Assembly: GCA_963835735.1 (NCBI GenBank)
Contig: CAWIGP010000009.1
Coordinates: 124,001 to 188,000 of the forward strand
Source: DASQMT01 sp963835735
GTDB lineage: Bacteria > Actinomycetota > Thermoleophilia > Solirubrobacterales > Solirubrobacteraceae
Direction: 5' to 3'
DNA length: 64,000 nt
Shown: one piece after another, positions 26,455 to 35,680 of the stretch
Layout: every line of letters starts with the position of its first letter
How positions within the stretch are numbered: the first letter of the stretch is position 1
Program-made: the position numbers and the translations under genes
Notes under the pieces: generated by a model
What the model was told of the DNA's origin: nothing
Seen by the model: only the letters and a program-made list of their open reading frames with translations
Databases searched by the model: none

Positions 26455-28137
26455 CTACCTGCTGCGCAGCTGGACGGTGACGGTCCGGCTGATCGAGGAC
26501 CCGTCGGACGAGCGGACAACCAGCTTGACCGTCAGGGCTCCTGTGCCCCGCCGGCGCAGCGCCGTGCGGACGCGCTTGCCCACAGAGACGCGCACCGCGG
26601 CGGACTTGCCTCCGGCGATCGTCCGGCTGACCGTGACCGCGACCTTGTGGGTCTTGGTGCCGATCTTGAGTCGGGCGCTGCGCCCGCTGACCCTGCACGA
26701 GCCCGCCGGGCACTTGATCGTCGCGACGGTTGCGGTGCCCTTGGAGGACAGTCGAAGGCGAGACTTCGCGCGCCGGATGGACGGGGACTCCGGGGTGGCG
26801 GAGGCGAGGCCCTGGGCGATCGCCGGCGCCTGCGCTGCCCCGTCGCCCTTGGGGCCCGCCGGCCCCTGCGGCAGCTGGCCGCCCTGGCCGCTCAGCGCCG
26901 CGATCTGCAGCGTGCGGATCGTGTCCACGTCCTGCGGATCCCTGACCCTGGCGTACAGGGCCGTCGCCCGGTTGCCCCTGGCGCCGGGGTTGAAGCGCAC
27001 CTTCATCGTGCATGCGGCAGCGGTGGCGACGATCCCGCGGCAGCCGTCGTTGGCGACCCAGAAGTCGGCGTCGTCACCGCCGGCCGTGTAGAGCGACAGC
27101 AGCTCCACATCGGCCTCACCGAAAGCCGAGAGGTCGACGCTGCGCGGAGCGCTCGAGGTGCCGAGCGGCTGGGAGCCGAAGTCGATGGCCGACGGCGTGC
27201 TCCTGATGAGCGCGTTCTCCATGACGAACGCCATCCGCATGTCGATCGCACCCGGCACGGTGTCCTTGGAGTTCTCTGGGGCGGCGGCACCGCCCCACGA
27301 GGCGCCGATGGCATTGTTCAGCTCGACCACAACGATGCCGCCCAGGCCGGGGTTGTTGCAGATCGGCGAGGTCGTATCGATGCAGTCGGACGGGTCGAGG
27401 TGCTCCAGCTCGAGCTTGTTGTCGACCAGCGTCAGCGCGCCGGTGGCCGCGTCGAGCGCGGCGCCGTCCTCGGCGGCGGGCGGCACCCAGTCCGGCCCGT
27501 AGGCGGCGGGCGGAGCGAGCGCCGCCGCATGGCCGGTCGACAGCTCCGCCGGCTTCTTGGGCGCGACCGCCCAGGTGCCCAGGTTGCCGCTGGCGCCGGT
27601 CAGCGCCCCACACGTCGCGTTCGCCACGGGGTCGCAGCTGAGCTTGAACTGCAGCGACAGCGCCGCGGTCAGCGCCATCGCGCCCGTGGCCTGGTCCAAT
27701 GTGCCCGTCCACGCGGCCGTCTGGACGATCCGCGCGTTCACCGTCACGTCCCCGACGATGGCGTTCGGCCGCACGGTGTCCACGCCCGGGAAGGTCACGT
27801 CCCCGTCCGCGACGGTGATCGTGCCGTCGTCGTGGATCACCGCGTCGATGGTGGCGTCGCCGGGCAGGCTGGCGAGGTTGATGAACGTCGGCGCGACGGC
27901 ACCCGGCACCGTCGGGTCGGGCGGCGCCTGGAGTCCGTTGCGGGCCATGAGATACGAGCAGTCGAGCGGCTCGAATGCGGTGCACGCATCGGCCGACGGG
28001 TCGGCCGTGAGCCTCACGTCCCGGTCGGCGGCGGCGGCCAACCCCGGCGTGGCGCACAGCACGACGGCGATTGCCGCGGTGAGCGCGGGCGCACAGCCTC
28101 CCAACCGTGTCGTTCTCGCACGGAAACGAGCAGTCAT
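26455..28137 (-). CDS. Secreted protein with ASH-like domain and Solirubrobacterales-type C-terminal beta domain
   Basis: 560 residues. An N-terminal Sec signal (about 1-37; TAAIAVVLCATPGLAAAA) is followed by a large extracellular region with paired Cys. An ASH/HYDIN-like strand set lies around 320-420 (IDFGSQPLGTSSAPRSVDLS). A collagen-like QGPAGPKGDG spacer precedes a basic C-terminal domain (VATIKCPAGSCRVSGRSARL, VRVSVGKRVRTALRRRGTG). The latter is the hallmark tail of many secreted Solirubrobacterales proteins. No enzyme motif is visible; adhesion or wall association is a guess. Confidence 0.8.
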   Translation of the reverse strand: MTARFRARTTRLGGCAPALTAAIAVVLCATPGLAAAADRDVRLTADPSADACTAFEPLDCSYLMARNGLQAPPDPTVPGAVAPTFINLASLPGDATIDAVIHDDGTITVADGDVTFPGVDTVRPNAIVGDVTVNARIVQTAAWTGTLDQATGAMALTAALSLQFKLSCDPVANATCGALTGASGNLGTWAVAPKKPAELSTGHAAALAPPAAYGPDWVPPAAEDGAALDAATGALTLVDNKLELEHLDPSDCIDTTSPICNNPGLGGIVVVELNNAIGASWGGAAAPENSKDTVPGAIDMRMAFVMENALIRSTPSAIDFGSQPLGTSSAPRSVDLSAFGEADVELLSLYTAGGDDADFWVANDGCRGIVATAAACTMKVRFNPGARGNRATALYARVRDPQDVDTIRTLQIAALSGQGGQLPQGPAGPKGDGAAQAPAIAQGLASATPESPSIRRAKSRLRLSSKGTATVATIKCPAGSCRVSGRSARLKIGTKTHKVAVTVSRTIAGGKSAAVRVSVGKRVRTALRRRGTGALTVKLVVRSSDGSSISRTVTVQLRSR

Positions 28138-28340
28138 GCGGTTCCTCTCCTTGTGCCCTCGAACCCCTGTCCCGCCTCCGCGTCAACGGAGGCCCTCCCT
28201 ACGAACGCACCCTTCTCTTCTCCCCAGCGGGCCGGAGACTAACAAACATCGGCGTTTGCGACCCGCGGCCGCCTTCCGCGCGGACGGCGAGATCCGCGAG
28301 TCGGACTTCGATGGGGAGCGGCTGCGCGAGCTGCGCCTCG

Positions 28341-28888
28341 TCAAGCCGCCCTAGGGCGCAAGACGATCTGCGCGTAGACGAGGCAGGCCAGGGCGGCCGT
28401 CGAGGCAACCGTGCGAACGATGTTCCAGACGACCCACGGGTCCTCGAAGTCCTCGCGCGCGGCTGCCAGGGAGGCGCCGCTCGCCGGATAGCCCGCCTGC
28501 GCGAGATCGTCGTTGAGCGGGATGTTCGCCGCGCCGGTGACGAGCAGCGCGACGCCGCACAGCACGAGCGCGGCGATGATCCAGCGCGTCGCCTGCCGCG
28601 ACCCCGAACGCCGCGCCTGGATCGCCGCGGCCACGATCAGCACCGGGGAGCCGAGGAAGCTCAGCATGAACACCGGGTTCTCGACGCGTCGTTGATCTGC
28701 TGCATGCCGTCGACGAGCGTCGCGTCGTCCGCCTGCCCGAGCCCGGGCATCACGGAGACCGAGTAGGCGTAGAAGAACCCCGCCAACAGGCCCGTCAACA
28801 GCGTCGCCGCCCCGAGCACGAGCGCCGGTGCCCGGCTCCCGCCCCGCGCCGCCGCCGGCGGCGCGGGGGTTGCGATCTGAGTCGACAT
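28341..28888 (-). pseudogene. DUF1772/anthrone-oxygenase-like membrane protein, frameshifted
   Basis: ATG 28888 overlaps the stop of the NmrA-like gene. The first frame gives ALVLGAATLLTGLLAGFFYA, SVMPGLGQADDATLVDG and MQQINDA. Near 28686 it must shift to VENPVFMLSFLGSPVLIVAA and continue through two more helices to LRPRAA. Restoring one G (GCGTC to GCGGTC) makes a standard four-helix DUF1772 protein of about 180 residues. The family includes anthrone oxygenases. All else looks healthy, so this may be a sequence error. Confidence 0.75.
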
Positions 28889-29736
28889 CACGCACTGACC
28901 GCCGACGCGCTCCAGACGCCGCTGGCGGCGGCCTCGCGCGCGTAGTCGGAGAAGTCGCGCGGCTCGCGGCCGAGCGCGCGCGCCAACCCGTCGGTCGTGT
29001 CGGCGTTGCGGCCGTCGACGACCTCGTCGAACAGGTAGGTCAGGAACTCCACGAACACGGGCGGCACGCCGTGCTCGGCGGCCTCGGCCGCGTGCTGGTC
29101 GAGCGAGACCGGCACGTAGCCGACGTCGCGCCCCGCCGCTTCGCCGATCTCTGCGGCGACCTGGGCCATCGTCAGCGAGCGCGGACCGGTGAGCTCGTAC
29201 AGCTGTCCGACGTGGCGGTCGTCGGTCAGCGCCGCGACGGCCACGTCGGCGATGTCGCCGGCGTCGAGGAACGGGGTCGGCACGTCCCCGGCGGGGAGCC
29301 GGATCTCTCCGCTGAGCACGTGGTCGAGCATGTAGTCCTCGCTGAAGTTCTGCATGAACCAGGTCGAGCGCAGGATCGTCAGCTCGGCGCCGGTGTCGCG
29401 CACGGCGCTCTCGGCCCGCTCGGCCTCCGGCTCACCGCGGCCGGAGAGGAGCGCGATGCGACGGACGCCGTTGCGCACGGCCAGCTCGGCGAACTCCTGC
29501 GTCGCCTCGACCGCGCCCGGGATCGCGAGGTCCGGGTAGTAGCTCAGGTAGATCGAGCCGACGCCGTCGAGCGCCGGCGCCCACGTGTCGCGGTCCTCCC
29601 AGTCGAACCGCGGCTCGCCCGAGCGCGAACCGACCCGCACCGGCAGGCCGCGCGCCTCGAGCCGCTCCACGACCCGGCGCCCGGTCTTGCCGGTGCCGCC
29701 GAGCACGAGCGTCGGCTTGCGTCCATCAGACATCAT
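28888..29736 (-). CDS. NmrA-like NAD(P)-binding reductase
   Basis: 282 residues of atypical SDR fold. Nucleotide motif LVLGGTGKTGRRVVERLEAR is near the N-terminus. RRIALLSGRGEPEAERAESA and the LRSTWFMQNFSEDYMLDHVL stretch are typical of the NmrA/NAD(P)H-dependent quinone-oxidoreductase-like group. LYELTGPRSLTMAQVAAEIG closes the fold. No Ser-Tyr-Lys triad is evident, so it may be a redox sensor or a reductase. It overlaps the small ORF upstream by 11 bases and the DUF1772 gene downstream by 3. Confidence 0.85.
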   Translation of the reverse strand: MMSDGRKPTLVLGGTGKTGRRVVERLEARGLPVRVGSRSGEPRFDWEDRDTWAPALDGVGSIYLSYYPDLAIPGAVEATQEFAELAVRNGVRRIALLSGRGEPEAERAESAVRDTGAELTILRSTWFMQNFSEDYMLDHVLSGEIRLPAGDVPTPFLDAGDIADVAVAALTDDRHVGQLYELTGPRSLTMAQVAAEIGEAAGRDVGYVPVSLDQHAAEAAEHGVPPVFVEFLTYLFDEVVDGRNADTTDGLARALGREPRDFSDYAREAAASGVWSASAVSA

Positions 29737-29923
29737 CGGTGCTCCCTTCGTTTGGATTGGCTTCCTGCAGTCGCTTCAGGGCGTCGACGAACCCGAGCCA
29801 GCCCACGAACGCCTCGTCCGCGCCCCGTTCGGGGCGAAGCGTCCCGCTGACCGGCTCGCGGTCGAGGTGGAGCTCGAGCTGCACGCGCAGTCCGTGGTCC
29901 CGGTCGATGCCGTCGTCGGCCAT
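29726..29923 (-). CDS. Small acidic protein (65 aa), unknown, overlaps NmrA-like gene
   Basis: ATG 29923 to TGA 29726. The product is acidic with a basic patch (DREPVSGTLRPERG) followed by a compact helical end (FVGWLGFVDALKRLQ). The final codons contain the next gene's ATG. The sequence resembles short companion proteins found beside reductases, but the family is not recognised. Translational coupling to the NmrA-like gene is likely from the 11-base overlap. Confidence 0.5.
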   Translation of the reverse strand: MADDGIDRDHGLRVQLELHLDREPVSGTLRPERGADEAFVGWLGFVDALKRLQEANPNEGSTDDV

Positions 29924-29991
29924 TGCGGCGACCGTACGGCCGCCTCGGGAGCTGCGCCTCGGGGAGCTCCCCGATATTCGCTCCCTGATTG

Positions 29992-32816
29992 TCAGCCGGC
30001 GAGCGCCCGCGGCAGGTCGCGCCGACCTGCGATGTCCAGCTTGCGGTACGCGTGGCCCAGATGCGTCTCGACCGTCTTGCGTGTCACGAACAGGGCCTGC
30101 GCGATTTCGGGATTGCTGCGGCCCTCGGCGGCCAGCTCCGCGACGCGGCGTTCCGATACGGTCAGCTGCTCGACGCCGCTGCCGTACGGGTCGCTGGACC
30201 GGCCCCCCGCGGCCTGCAGCTCGGTGCGGGATCGCTTGGCGAGCGCTCGGGCGCCGCCGCGGTCGGCCAGCTCGACCGCCCGCTCCAGCTCGACGCGCGC
30301 CTCCGTACGGCGGCCCGAGCGCCGCAACGCGGCCCCCAGGTCGGCGAGCGCGCGTGCGAGCTCCAGCCGCGCGGGCGAGTCCTCCAGGACCGCGACGGCG
30401 TCGCGCAGCCGCTCCACGGCTCCGTCGCCGCCCTCGACCAGCGCGACCGCGCGCAGCGCGCCGCCGACCCCGCTCGCCGTTCCCCAGCGCCGCGCTCGCT
30501 CGAGATCCTCCGAGGCCATCCGGCGCGCCCGCTCGCCGTCTCCGCCGGCAGCCAGTGCGAGCGCCGCGGACGAGCGCCAGCGCGAGGCGAGCGGGTTCGC
30601 CGCGCCCCAGAGCTCGTCGCGGCGGCCGTACTCGAACAGGTCCTCGCACGCCTCGCGCGTGCGGCCGTGGGCGAGGTGGAGCAGACCCCGGGCCGCCAGC
30701 AGGAAGTTCGTCGTGATCCCCGGAGCGATCTCGTCCCCGAGCCCGCTGCCGTCCAGCGCCGCCTGGGCGGCGTCGGTCTCGTCGGCCTCGATCAGCGACA
30801 CGACCAGCAGGCCGAGCGCGAACGGCTGCCCCAGCGCGACGCCTTGGGACTGCAGCAGCTCGAGCGCCGTGCGCGCGTCGGCCTCGGCCCGCGCGACGTC
30901 CCCGCGCCGGAACGACACCCATCCGCGGCGATCCGTCAGCCAGGCGATCGCCGGGATCGACGCGCGCGCCCGCGCGTCGGCGAGCGCCTCGTCGAGCACC
31001 GCGTCCGCAAGGTCGAGCGCGTCCGTGGCGAGCAGTGCGAGCACGAGGTCGTAGACCGGGCCGACGATGTCGCGCTGCTGCTCGCGCAGCAGGCGGCCGC
31101 CGGCGAAGACGCGCTCGACCAGCTCGACCACCTCGGCCGCCGACCCGGCGGTCCTGCGCGCGCAGCGAGGCGACGCTCGCAAGCAGCAGCCGTTCGCCGG
31201 GCGTCTCGCCCGCGAGGCCCGCGTGCCGCTCCAGCCGGCCGGCCGCCGGGGCGCGGGTCTCGAACCCCGCCTGCAGGGCGTGCGTGGCGATCTCGGCCTC
31301 GAGCAGCAGCCCGAGCTCGCGATCCGCCAGCTCGACGATCGCGGTCGCGGACTCGAGCGCCTCGACGGCCTGATCGGCGCGCCCGGAGATCGTCAACGCG
31401 TTCGCAAGCTGGCGGACCGCCGTCGCGAGCGGGGCGGGCTCTCTGTAGCTGCTCGACGGCGGTGCGCAGGTGCTCGACCGCCGCCGGCGCTCCCAGGCGC
31501 AGCTCGGCCGTGCCGAGCTCGTACAGCACGTCCACCTCGGCGCCGGACGGCGGCGGCTCGGCCAATGCCCGCGTGAGCCAGGCCGCAGCCGCGGCCGGCG
31601 CCCCGCGCACGAGCGCGTCCGAAGCCACCCGGCGCAGGAGTGCGACGCGCTCCGGGTCGCCGGCGGGCTTCGCCTCGGCGATCTGGGCCGCAATGCGCTC
31701 CTCGACGGCGCCGAGCTCGGACAGGATCGCGGCCGCGCGGGCGTGGGCCTCGGCGCGTTCGTTGGGCCCGATGTCCGCGTAGACCGCCTCGCGCACGATC
31801 GGGTGCGCGAACTCGAGCCCGCGCGCGGGCGTGAGCAGCCCGAGACCGATCAGCGCATCGGCGGCGCGCGCGGCGTCCTCCTCCGTGACGTCCGCCAGCC
31901 GCGCGGCCTCGGCCAGGCTCGCGCCGTCGCCCAGCACGGCGGCGGCCCGGACCACGGCGGTCACCGCCGCGGGCCTTCCGGAGAGGCGCAGAAGCACCGC
32001 CTGAGCGACCGCGGCGGGGCCGATGCGACGCACGCGGGCGGCCTCGCCGGCGTCGGGCGGCAGTCGCTGCTCATGCACGTCACGCAGCAGCGCCTCGAGG
32101 AAGAACGGGTTGCCGCTGGTCGCCTCGTGGCAGGCCGCCGCGAACTCCGGCGCCACGTGCTCGCCGAGCGCGTGCTCGCACAGCGTCGTCGCGGCCGCGA
32201 CGCTCAGCGGCTCGGGCCGCAGCACCGTGGTCTCCGGCGCGGTGGCGAGGCGGGCCAGCTCACCCGTCGCACCCTCTCCGGGCCGCGTCGACCCGAGTAC
32301 CGCCAGGGGGAGACCGTCCAGCCGCGGCACGAGGTAGTTGAGGAACCGCAGTGACTCCGGGTCGGCCCAGTGGAGATCGTCGACCAACAGGGCCAGCGGA
32401 CCGCTGTCGCAGATGTTGTTCAGAAGCCAGTAGAGGCCGTGGAGCATGGAGAACGAGCTGTCGGCGGAGCGCGAGGTCTGCGGGGCCAGGAGTGGCCTCG
32501 ACAGCGCCGCCGCCCCCTCGAAGAGACGGTCGCGCTCGACGTCCGGGACCCTCGCGACGGCGGGCTCCAGCAGCTGTCGCACGCAGCCGTACGCGAAGTC
32601 ACGCTCGAGCTCGCCGGCCCGCGCCCGCAGGCGCGTGAACCCCGCCGTGGCGGCCAGCTCGGACGCCGCTCGCAGCAGGCTCGTCTTGCCGATCCCGGCC
32701 GGAGCCTCGACCAGGACCACCCGCCCGCGGCCCGCCTGGGCAGCGGCGATCCGGCTACGGAGCGCCCCGAGCTCTTGCTGGCGCTCCAGGAGCACCGCCG
32801 CGGTGTCGATCGCCAC
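29992..32816 (-). pseudogene. Large LuxR-family regulator (LAL/MalT-type ATPase), two frameshifts
   Basis: The N-terminal part holds Walker A (VEAPAGIGKTSLLRAA, about residue 38) and Walker B (LALLVDDLHWADPESLRFLN). The middle is TPR-like helical repeats and the C-terminus is a LuxR helix-turn-helix (LTVSERRVAELAAEGRSNPE, RKTVETHLGHAYRKLDIAGR). Total about 940 residues, normal for LALs. The frame breaks near 31445 and again near 31155. Each is explained by one extra base (for the second, an A on minus within GCGCAGGACC). Conserved sequence on both sides suggests recent loss or sequence error. It lies downstream of nothing obvious to regulate except the NmrA group. Confidence 0.8.
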
Positions 32817-32854
32817 TCGGGCACCCTATCGGCGCCCGCACTGCGCTCAGGCCG

Positions 32855-33169
32855 CTAAGCGGCGCCGAGGGCCCGCGCCCCGGCGGCGACGCCGGCCGCC
32901 GCGGCCAGCACCACGAGCAACGGCGCGCGCAGCAGCAGGGCGACCGCCGCGGCCGCCACTCCGGCCACGCGGGCGTCGACGGCGAGTGAGCGGCCGTCGG
33001 CGAGCGTCTGGCCGACCACCAGGGCGGCGAGCAGACACGGCGCGAGCAGCGGCATGATCGCCTGGACCCAGCCCGGCAGGGAGCGGCGCGCGAACACGAG
33101 CGGCCCGGCACCCTTGAGCGCGATCGTCGCCGCGCCGACGCCGGCGACGGCGATCCAGGCGCCGGTCAC
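32855..33169 (-). CDS. azlD: Branched-chain amino-acid exporter subunit AzlD
   Basis: 104 residues, three to four hydrophobic helices, with the family opening TIALKGAGPLVFARRSLPGW and LLAPCLLAALVVGQTLADG. GTG 33169 overlaps the azlC stop (GTGA), the usual azlCD arrangement. AzlD is the small subunit of the AzlCD branched-chain amino-acid/azaleucine exporter in the cytoplasmic membrane. Confidence 0.88.
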   Translation of the reverse strand: MTGAWIAVAGVGAATIALKGAGPLVFARRSLPGWVQAIMPLLAPCLLAALVVGQTLADGRSLAVDARVAGVAAAAVALLLRAPLLVVLAAAAGVAAGARALGAA

Positions 33170-33846
33170 TTCCGCACCGCCAGGGCCAGGACCGCACCTG
33201 CGGCCGCCGCGACGATCGGCACGCCGGGCGGCACCAGCGGCGTGAGGGCGAGAGCGATCAGCGCTCCCATGACCGCGGCCGCGCGCGTACGGCGACCGTC
33301 GAGCTGACCCACGAGCAGCGCGAGGAAGAGCGCCGGGAACATCGCATCGAGCCCGTAGTCCTCGGGATCTCCGAGCGCGCTGCCGCCGAGCACGCCGCCG
33401 ACCGTGCCCGCACACCAGGCGACCAGCAGCACCAGGCCCGCGCCGATCAGCCGGTCGCGGTCGACCCGACCGTCGCGCTGCGACACCGCCCACGACTCGT
33501 CCACCGCCAGCTGCGCCTCGGCGAGCCGCCGCGGGGCCGACCCGCGCAGGCTCGGCGCCACGGACACGCCGATCGCGAGATAGCGCAGGTTGAGCAGCAC
33601 GGCAGCCGCGATCGCCGCCGCCAGCGCACCGCCGTCGTCGAGCACCGAGGCGGCCGCGAACTGCGCCGAACCCGCGAACGTCGTGAGGGACATCGCGATC
33701 GGCGCGGCCACGCCCATGCCGGCATCGCGGGCGAGAATGCCGAACGACGCTCCGAACGCGACGACCGCGACGGCGATCGGCGCGACCGCACGGGCGCCGG
33801 CGGCGATCCCGGAGCGGGTTTGCGGTGGCGCCGCAACATCCGTCAT
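33166..33846 (-). CDS. azlC: Branched-chain amino-acid exporter subunit AzlC
   Basis: About 226 residues from ATG 33846. The AzlC family pattern is clear: AFGASFGILARDAGMGVAAP, MSLTTFAGSAQFAA, LLNLRYLAIGVSVAP and DESWAV. Five or six membrane helices. It forms the exporter with AzlD. Upstream in-frame starts exist, but the chosen ATG lies just after the promoter region and keeps the family's N-terminal length. An operator-like palindrome lies over its probable -10 box, and a divergent XRE-cupin regulator gene starts 50 bases away. Confidence 0.88.
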   Translation of the reverse strand: MTDVAAPPQTRSGIAAGARAVAPIAVAVVAFGASFGILARDAGMGVAAPIAMSLTTFAGSAQFAAASVLDDGGALAAAIAAAVLLNLRYLAIGVSVAPSLRGSAPRRLAEAQLAVDESWAVSQRDGRVDRDRLIGAGLVLLVAWCAGTVGGVLGGSALGDPEDYGLDAMFPALFLALLVGQLDGRRTRAAAVMGALIALALTPLVPPGVPIVAAAAGAVLALAVRK

Positions 33847-33869
33847 GATGGAACCTGCCTCCACGATGA

Positions 33870-33902
33870 TGGAATTGTTCCATTGACATAGAGCATTGTC
33901 CA
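33870..33902 (-). promoter_or_regulatory. azlC promoter with overlapping palindromic operator
   Basis: On the minus strand TGGACA (33897-33902) and AACAAT (33874-33879) are separated by 17 bases. The palindrome TGGAA-TTG-TTCCA (33870-33882) covers the -10 box. Position and symmetry suggest repression of azlCD by the divergently encoded XRE-cupin protein, as for other azlCD operons controlled by local regulators. Confidence 0.55.
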
Positions 33903-34474
33903 GCGAAGTAGAACATGATCGCGGTGTCGACGCGTTCGTCCGTACCGTCGCGGCGAACGTGCGCGCGCTCCGGCTCGAGGCGGGCCTGACGCTCGCGGAG
34001 CTCGCCGCCCAGTCCGGGCTCGGCAAATCGACGCTCGCGCAGATCGAGTCGGGCAAGGCGAATCCGAGCGTGGAGACGCTGTGGGCGATCGCGGCGGCAC
34101 TGCGCGTCTCGTTCGCGCGCATCGTGGAGGAGGCGCGGCCGTCGCTGCGCGTCGTGCGCGCGCCCGACATCCGCCCGATGCGCTCGGACGAGGCCCCCGG
34201 CTGGGCCGCGAGGCTGCTGGCCGCCCCGCAGCGCCGGGGCACGTTCGACCTCTACCTGATCGACATCGAGGCGGGCAACGTCCGGCACGCCGAAGCGCAT
34301 CACGCCGGAGTGGTCGAGCACCTGATCGTGGTGGAGGGCCGGCTGCGCGTGGGCCCGGTGCCCGACGCCGTCGTGCTCGGCCCAGGCGAGCTCGTCACGT
34401 TCGCGGCCGACGGACCGCACGTCTACGAGGCGCTCGAGACCACGCACGCCGTGCTGCTCATGTCGTACCCGTGA
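33896..34474 (+). CDS. XRE-family regulator with C-terminal cupin domain
   Basis: 192 residues. A Cro/C1 helix-turn-helix at about 15-70 (LRLEAGLTLAELAAQSGLGK, STLAQIESGKANPSVETLWA) is followed by a cupin_2 beta-barrel (HHAGVVEHLIVVEGRLRVGP, LGPGELVTFAADGPHVYEAL) with metal-ligand type His/Glu. XRE-cupin proteins sense small ligands such as amino acids. TTG 33896 is the likeliest start, as no in-frame ATG precedes the HTH. It is divergent from azlCD, which it probably regulates. Confidence 0.82.
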   Translation: MSSEVEHDRGVDAFVRTVAANVRALRLEAGLTLAELAAQSGLGKSTLAQIESGKANPSVETLWAIAAALRVSFARIVEEARPSLRVVRAPDIRPMRSDEAPGWAARLLAAPQRRGTFDLYLIDIEAGNVRHAEAHHAGVVEHLIVVEGRLRVGPVPDAVVLGPGELVTFAADGPHVYEALETTHAVLLMSYP

Positions 34475-34475
34475 G

Positions 34476-34502
34476 CATTACGGTACTGTTGGTGCCGTAA
34501 TG
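34476..34502. promoter_or_regulatory. Palindromic operator overlapping the TetR start codon
   Basis: CATTACGGTAC (34476-34486), spacer TGTTG, GTGCCGTAATG (34492-34502): 11-base arms with one mismatch, the right arm containing the ATG of the TetR gene. A site here would block initiation and translation-start access, so autoregulation is likely. The message may be leaderless or nearly so. Confidence 0.65.
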
Positions 34503-35084
34503 ATCGGCCGCCCACGCGAGACGCGAGTCGACGACGCGATCCGCGACGCGGTCGGCGAGCTGCTCGCTCGCGAGGGCTACGCCGGCACGACGATCGAGCG
34601 CGTGGCCGCCCAGGCCGGCGTCGGGCGCGGCGCCGTGTACCGGCGCTGGCGCTCGAAGGCCGAGATGGTGTTCGCGGCGGTCGTCCACCCGGCGGAGCTG
34701 CCGGCTCCGGCCGACCACGGGACGCTCGAGGCCGACCTCGCGGCGCTCGCCGAGGGCATCGCCGAGCTCACCGGGACCGACCGTGCCAAGGCGGCGCTGG
34801 CGGGGCTCGCGTCCGAGCTGGCCGGCGATCCGCAGCTGCTCGGGGCGCTCGAGGAGCGGCTGTTCGCGGCCGAGCGGCGCTACGTCGCGCTGATCCTCGA
34901 GCGTGCCCGGGAGCGCGGAGAGCTCGGCCCCGGTGCCGACCCCGAGCTCGTCCGCCATCTGCTCGTCGGCGCGATCGCGTTCGCTCCGATCTTCGCTCCT
35001 GACGCGCAGCCGCGCCCGCGCGAGCTCGCGCGCCTGATCGCGGCCGGATCGACCACCACGCATCCCCCGGAGGCAGCCAGATGA
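34500..35084 (+). CDS. TetR-family transcriptional regulator
   Basis: 194 residues. The N-terminal helix-turn-helix is typical (AIRDAVGELLAREGYAGTTI, VAAQAGVGRGAVYRRWRSKA). The C-terminal ligand domain resembles TetR_C_16-like members (LVRHLLVGAIAFAPIF). It heads a tightly packed run in which each following gene overlaps its predecessor by four bases. It probably represses its own operon through the palindrome on its start codon. Confidence 0.88.
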   Translation: MIGRPRETRVDDAIRDAVGELLAREGYAGTTIERVAAQAGVGRGAVYRRWRSKAEMVFAAVVHPAELPAPADHGTLEADLAALAEGIAELTGTDRAKAALAGLASELAGDPQLLGALEERLFAAERRYVALILERARERGELGPGADPELVRHLLVGAIAFAPIFAPDAQPRPRELARLIAAGSTTTHPPEAAR

Positions 35085-35680
35085 CCGCAGTTCTCGACGA
35101 CGTCCTGCCCGTCTACGGCCACCGCGAGCGACACGCCGCGCAGATCCGGGCCACGCCCGAGGCGGTCTGGGCAGCGCTGCAGACCGTGTCAGGCCGCGAC
35201 CTGCGGCTCACCCGGCTGCTGATGGGCGTCCGCGCGCTCCCCGGCCGCGGCCGAGCCATGCCGGCCGAGCGCGGCTTCATCGAGGCGTTCCTCGCCGACG
35301 GCTTTCGCGAGCTCGACGTCGATCCGCCGCGCACGCTGGTCGCGGGCGCGGCCGGCCAGCCCTGGCGGCTGCGTAGCGGCGAGACCGCAGACGTAACTGA
35401 CCGCGCCGGCTTCCTCGCGTTCGCACGCCCCGGCTTCGTGTTGATGGCGACGAGCTTCGAGCTGGAGGTCGTCGGCGACGGCACGCGGCTGAGCACCGAG
35501 ACTCGCGTGCGAGCCACGGATGCCGCCACCGCCCGCAGGTTCCGGCGGTACTGGTGGGCGATCCGCGCCGGCTCGGGCCTCATCCGTCGCGACCTGCTGC
35601 ACGCCGTGCGCCGCCGGGCGGAATCCGCTGCGGCACCCGGAGCCGGCGGCCGGGCGGCCGCTACCCTCCGGAGCCCGTGA
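35081..35680 (+). CDS. SRPBCC-like protein (199 aa)
   Basis: Start ATG 35081 overlaps the TetR stop (ATGA). YGHRERHAAQIRATPEAVWA is the opening of a START/SRPBCC helix-grip fold. Later strands follow (FLAFARPGFVLMATSFELEV, TRLSTETRVRATDAAT) and then the closing helix with RRFRRYWWAIRAGSGLIRRD. The last 25 residues are low complexity. Ligand-binding role by family only. It is translationally coupled on both sides, so it may bind the ligand sensed by the TetR protein. Confidence 0.72.
   Translation: MTAVLDDVLPVYGHRERHAAQIRATPEAVWAALQTVSGRDLRLTRLLMGVRALPGRGRAMPAERGFIEAFLADGFRELDVDPPRTLVAGAAGQPWRLRSGETADVTDRAGFLAFARPGFVLMATSFELEVVGDGTRLSTETRVRATDAATARRFRRYWWAIRAGSGLIRRDLLHAVRRRAESAAAPGAGGRAAATLRSP

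Noticed and set aside
26647..28242. A long plus-strand frame opposite the secreted ASH-domain protein
   Set aside because: Composition is Arg/Gly-rich without any fold pattern, and the minus strand has a signal peptide and known domains.
29992..32816. Programmed ribosomal frameshifting in the LuxR regulator
   Set aside because: No slippery heptamer or downstream structure was evident at either break, and similar one-base breaks occur in unrelated genes nearby.
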